Positions 6,236-7,209 of a stretch of 7,209 nucleotides of DNA are shown piece after piece. A program made the position numbers and the translations under genes. The stretch covers positions 1 through 7,209 of the forward strand of contig CAMLIY010000162.1 of assembly GCA_946480125.1 (NCBI GenBank), given 5' to 3'. Source of the stretch: an uncultured Asticcacaulis sp. (GTDB lineage Bacteria > Pseudomonadota > Alphaproteobacteria > Caulobacterales > Caulobacteraceae). How positions within the stretch are numbered: the stretch's first letter is position 1; each line of letters begins with the position of its first letter. Below the pieces are notes generated by a model. The model was given only the letters and a program-made list of their open reading frames with translations. It did not search any database and was not told the origin of the DNA.

Positions 6236-7209
6236 GCCCTCACCAATTGCGGGGAGGGGCAGGTCTTGGCGATGTAGGCCTCATGACCGGGCATGGCATT
6301 GGCCAGGCCAGCGCTGCCTTCCTTGATGCGGTCCATGCGCCAGCGGAATTCATCCTCCGGCATCAGGTCGGCGACGGGGTGATAGGATTTCGGCATCAGA
6401 CCTTGCCCGGCGAGTACGGCGAACCAGCTCGCCTCCTTGAACAGCTCATTGGGCTGGACCAGCGAGCGGTTGCCTTGTTCGAAGCTTTCCAGCCGCGTTT
6501 TCAGACTGTCGGGGATATCCATATGCTTGCAATAAGCCCAGAAGGGCGTGTCCTCACGCTCTGTCACCTTATAATGGGCGATCAGGAAGTCCTTCACATC
6601 GTCATAGGCGAACAGCATGTCACGGTTAAAGGCATCGCGCAGGCTATCCGTAATGTGGCCGCGCGGGAAGTAGCGGATCAGTTTCATGATCGCTTCCTGC
6701 ACCAGATAGATAGAGGTCGATTCCAGTGGTTCCAGAAAGCCGCTGGCCAGACCCATGGCGATGACATTGCGGTTCCACTGTTTTTTGCGTTTGCCGGTGG
6801 TGAAGCGGATGACGCGCGGATCGGCCTGGGGCTTGCCATCCAGCTGTTGCACGATTAGCTCCATGGCCTTGTCTTCGGAGAGATATGACTCGCAGAAGAC
6901 ATAGCCATTGCCCGTGCGGTGCTGGAGCGGGATGCGCCATTGCCAGCCGGCTTCGCGCGCGGTCGAGATGGTGTAGGGTGTGATGCCGCTCACCTTATCA
7001 CACGGCACGGCGACGGCGCGGTTGCATGGCAGCCATTGCGACCAGTCTTCGTAACCCGTTTTCAGGGTCTGCTCGATCAGCAGGCCACGGAAGCCGGAGC
7101 AGTCGATAAACAGGTCGCCGGCGATGGTCTGGCCATTTTCCAGCGTGACCGAGGTGATGTCGCCGCTTTCCGGATGCTGGCTGACGCCAGTGATCTTGCC
7201 TTCCTGGCG
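6232..7209 (-). CDS. Tryptophan-halogenase-family flavoprotein, C-terminal part (5' end cut off)
   Basis: About 325 codons are visible, open from the right window edge to TGA 6232-6234. The family contains FADH2-dependent tryptophan halogenases such as PrnA and RebH, normally a little over 500 residues, so roughly the first third, with the GxGxxG FAD motif and the catalytic lysine, lies outside. Visible landmarks are GDLFIDCSGFRGLLIE, an FAD-fold segment; the WxWxIP signature as GWQWRIPL (codons 6928-6945); and GFLEPLESTSIYL. The glutamate in LES (codon 6721-6723) corresponds to the active-site Glu of PrnA/RebH, and the following S is also kept. The C-terminal segment after it is of normal length. 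The gene overlaps the JmjC gene by four bases, and the promoter must lie beyond the window. Such proteins are frequently found near TonB-dependent receptors in Xanthomonas and Caulobacter relatives, where free tryptophan may not be the substrate. Family assignment is firm; the substrate is unknown. Confidence 0.92.
   Translation of the reverse strand, partial: RQEGKITGVSQHPESGDITSVTLENGQTIAGDLFIDCSGFRGLLIEQTLKTGYEDWSQWLPCNRAVAVPCDKVSGITPYTISTAREAGWQWRIPLQHRTGNGYVFCESYLSEDKAMELIVQQLDGKPQADPRVIRFTTGKRKKQWNRNVIAMGLASGFLEPLESTSIYLVQEAIMKLIRYFPRGHITDSLRDAFNRDMLFAYDDVKDFLIAHYKVTEREDTPFWAYCKHMDIPDSLKTRLESFEQGNRSLVQPNELFKEASWFAVLAGQGLMPKSYHPVADLMPEDEFRWRMDRIKEGSAGLANAMPGHEAYIAKTCPSPQLVRA

Noticed and set aside
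5744..6277. Plus-strand open frame (177 codons) opposite the JmjC gene
   Set aside because: It is a shadow of a gene with an intact iron-binding triad, and it also crosses the gene boundary at 6232-6235.
6247..6858. Plus-strand open frame (203 codons) opposite the halogenase
   Set aside because: It is antisense to the WxWxIP/active-site Glu region of a well-recognised protein, and no domain is visible in its translation.

Overview
The window looks like a carbohydrate-utilisation locus from an alphaproteobacterium, most plausibly Caulobacterales (Asticcacaulis/Caulobacter-like) or Sphingomonadales. This is inferred from three things: a large TonB-dependent receptor of the Xanthomonas/Caulobacter type, a flavin-dependent tryptophan-halogenase-family protein, and a JmjC/cupin-8 protein linked to that halogenase. 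The last two families often accompany such receptors in these groups. Species cannot be fixed from the sequence alone.

Layout, left to right. (1) Positions 1-1984, minus strand: the N-terminal ~661 residues of an exported DUF1680 glycoside hydrolase (GH127/GH146 clan, beta-L-arabinofuranosidase-like) with a Tat-type signal. Its 3' end is cut by the window edge. (2) Positions 1985-2387: a 403-bp, conspicuously AT-rich divergent intergenic region without a credible gene but with many short dyads. The most notable is GTATA-N3-TATAC, which occurs in front of both divergent genes. (3) Positions 2388-5165, plus strand: a complete 925-residue TonB-dependent outer-membrane receptor. (4) Positions 5188-5219: a strong hairpin flanked by A and T tracts, serving as a bidirectional terminator between convergent genes. 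(5) Positions 5231-6235, minus strand: a complete JmjC/cupin-8 protein with an intact HxD...H iron site. (6) Positions 6232-7209, minus strand: the C-terminal ~325 residues of a tryptophan-halogenase-family flavoprotein, overlapping the JmjC gene by ATGA and running off the right edge.

How the parts may work together (inference): the receptor would import an oligosaccharide across the outer membrane, and the periplasmic hydrolase would remove L-arabinofuranosyl units. The shared promoter motif suggests one repressor or activator controls both. The halogenase/JmjC pair forms a translationally coupled unit of unknown substrate. Both proteins keep the catalytic residues visible here, so both look enzymatically competent. 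No regulator gene, RNA gene, mobile element or CRISPR array is visible.
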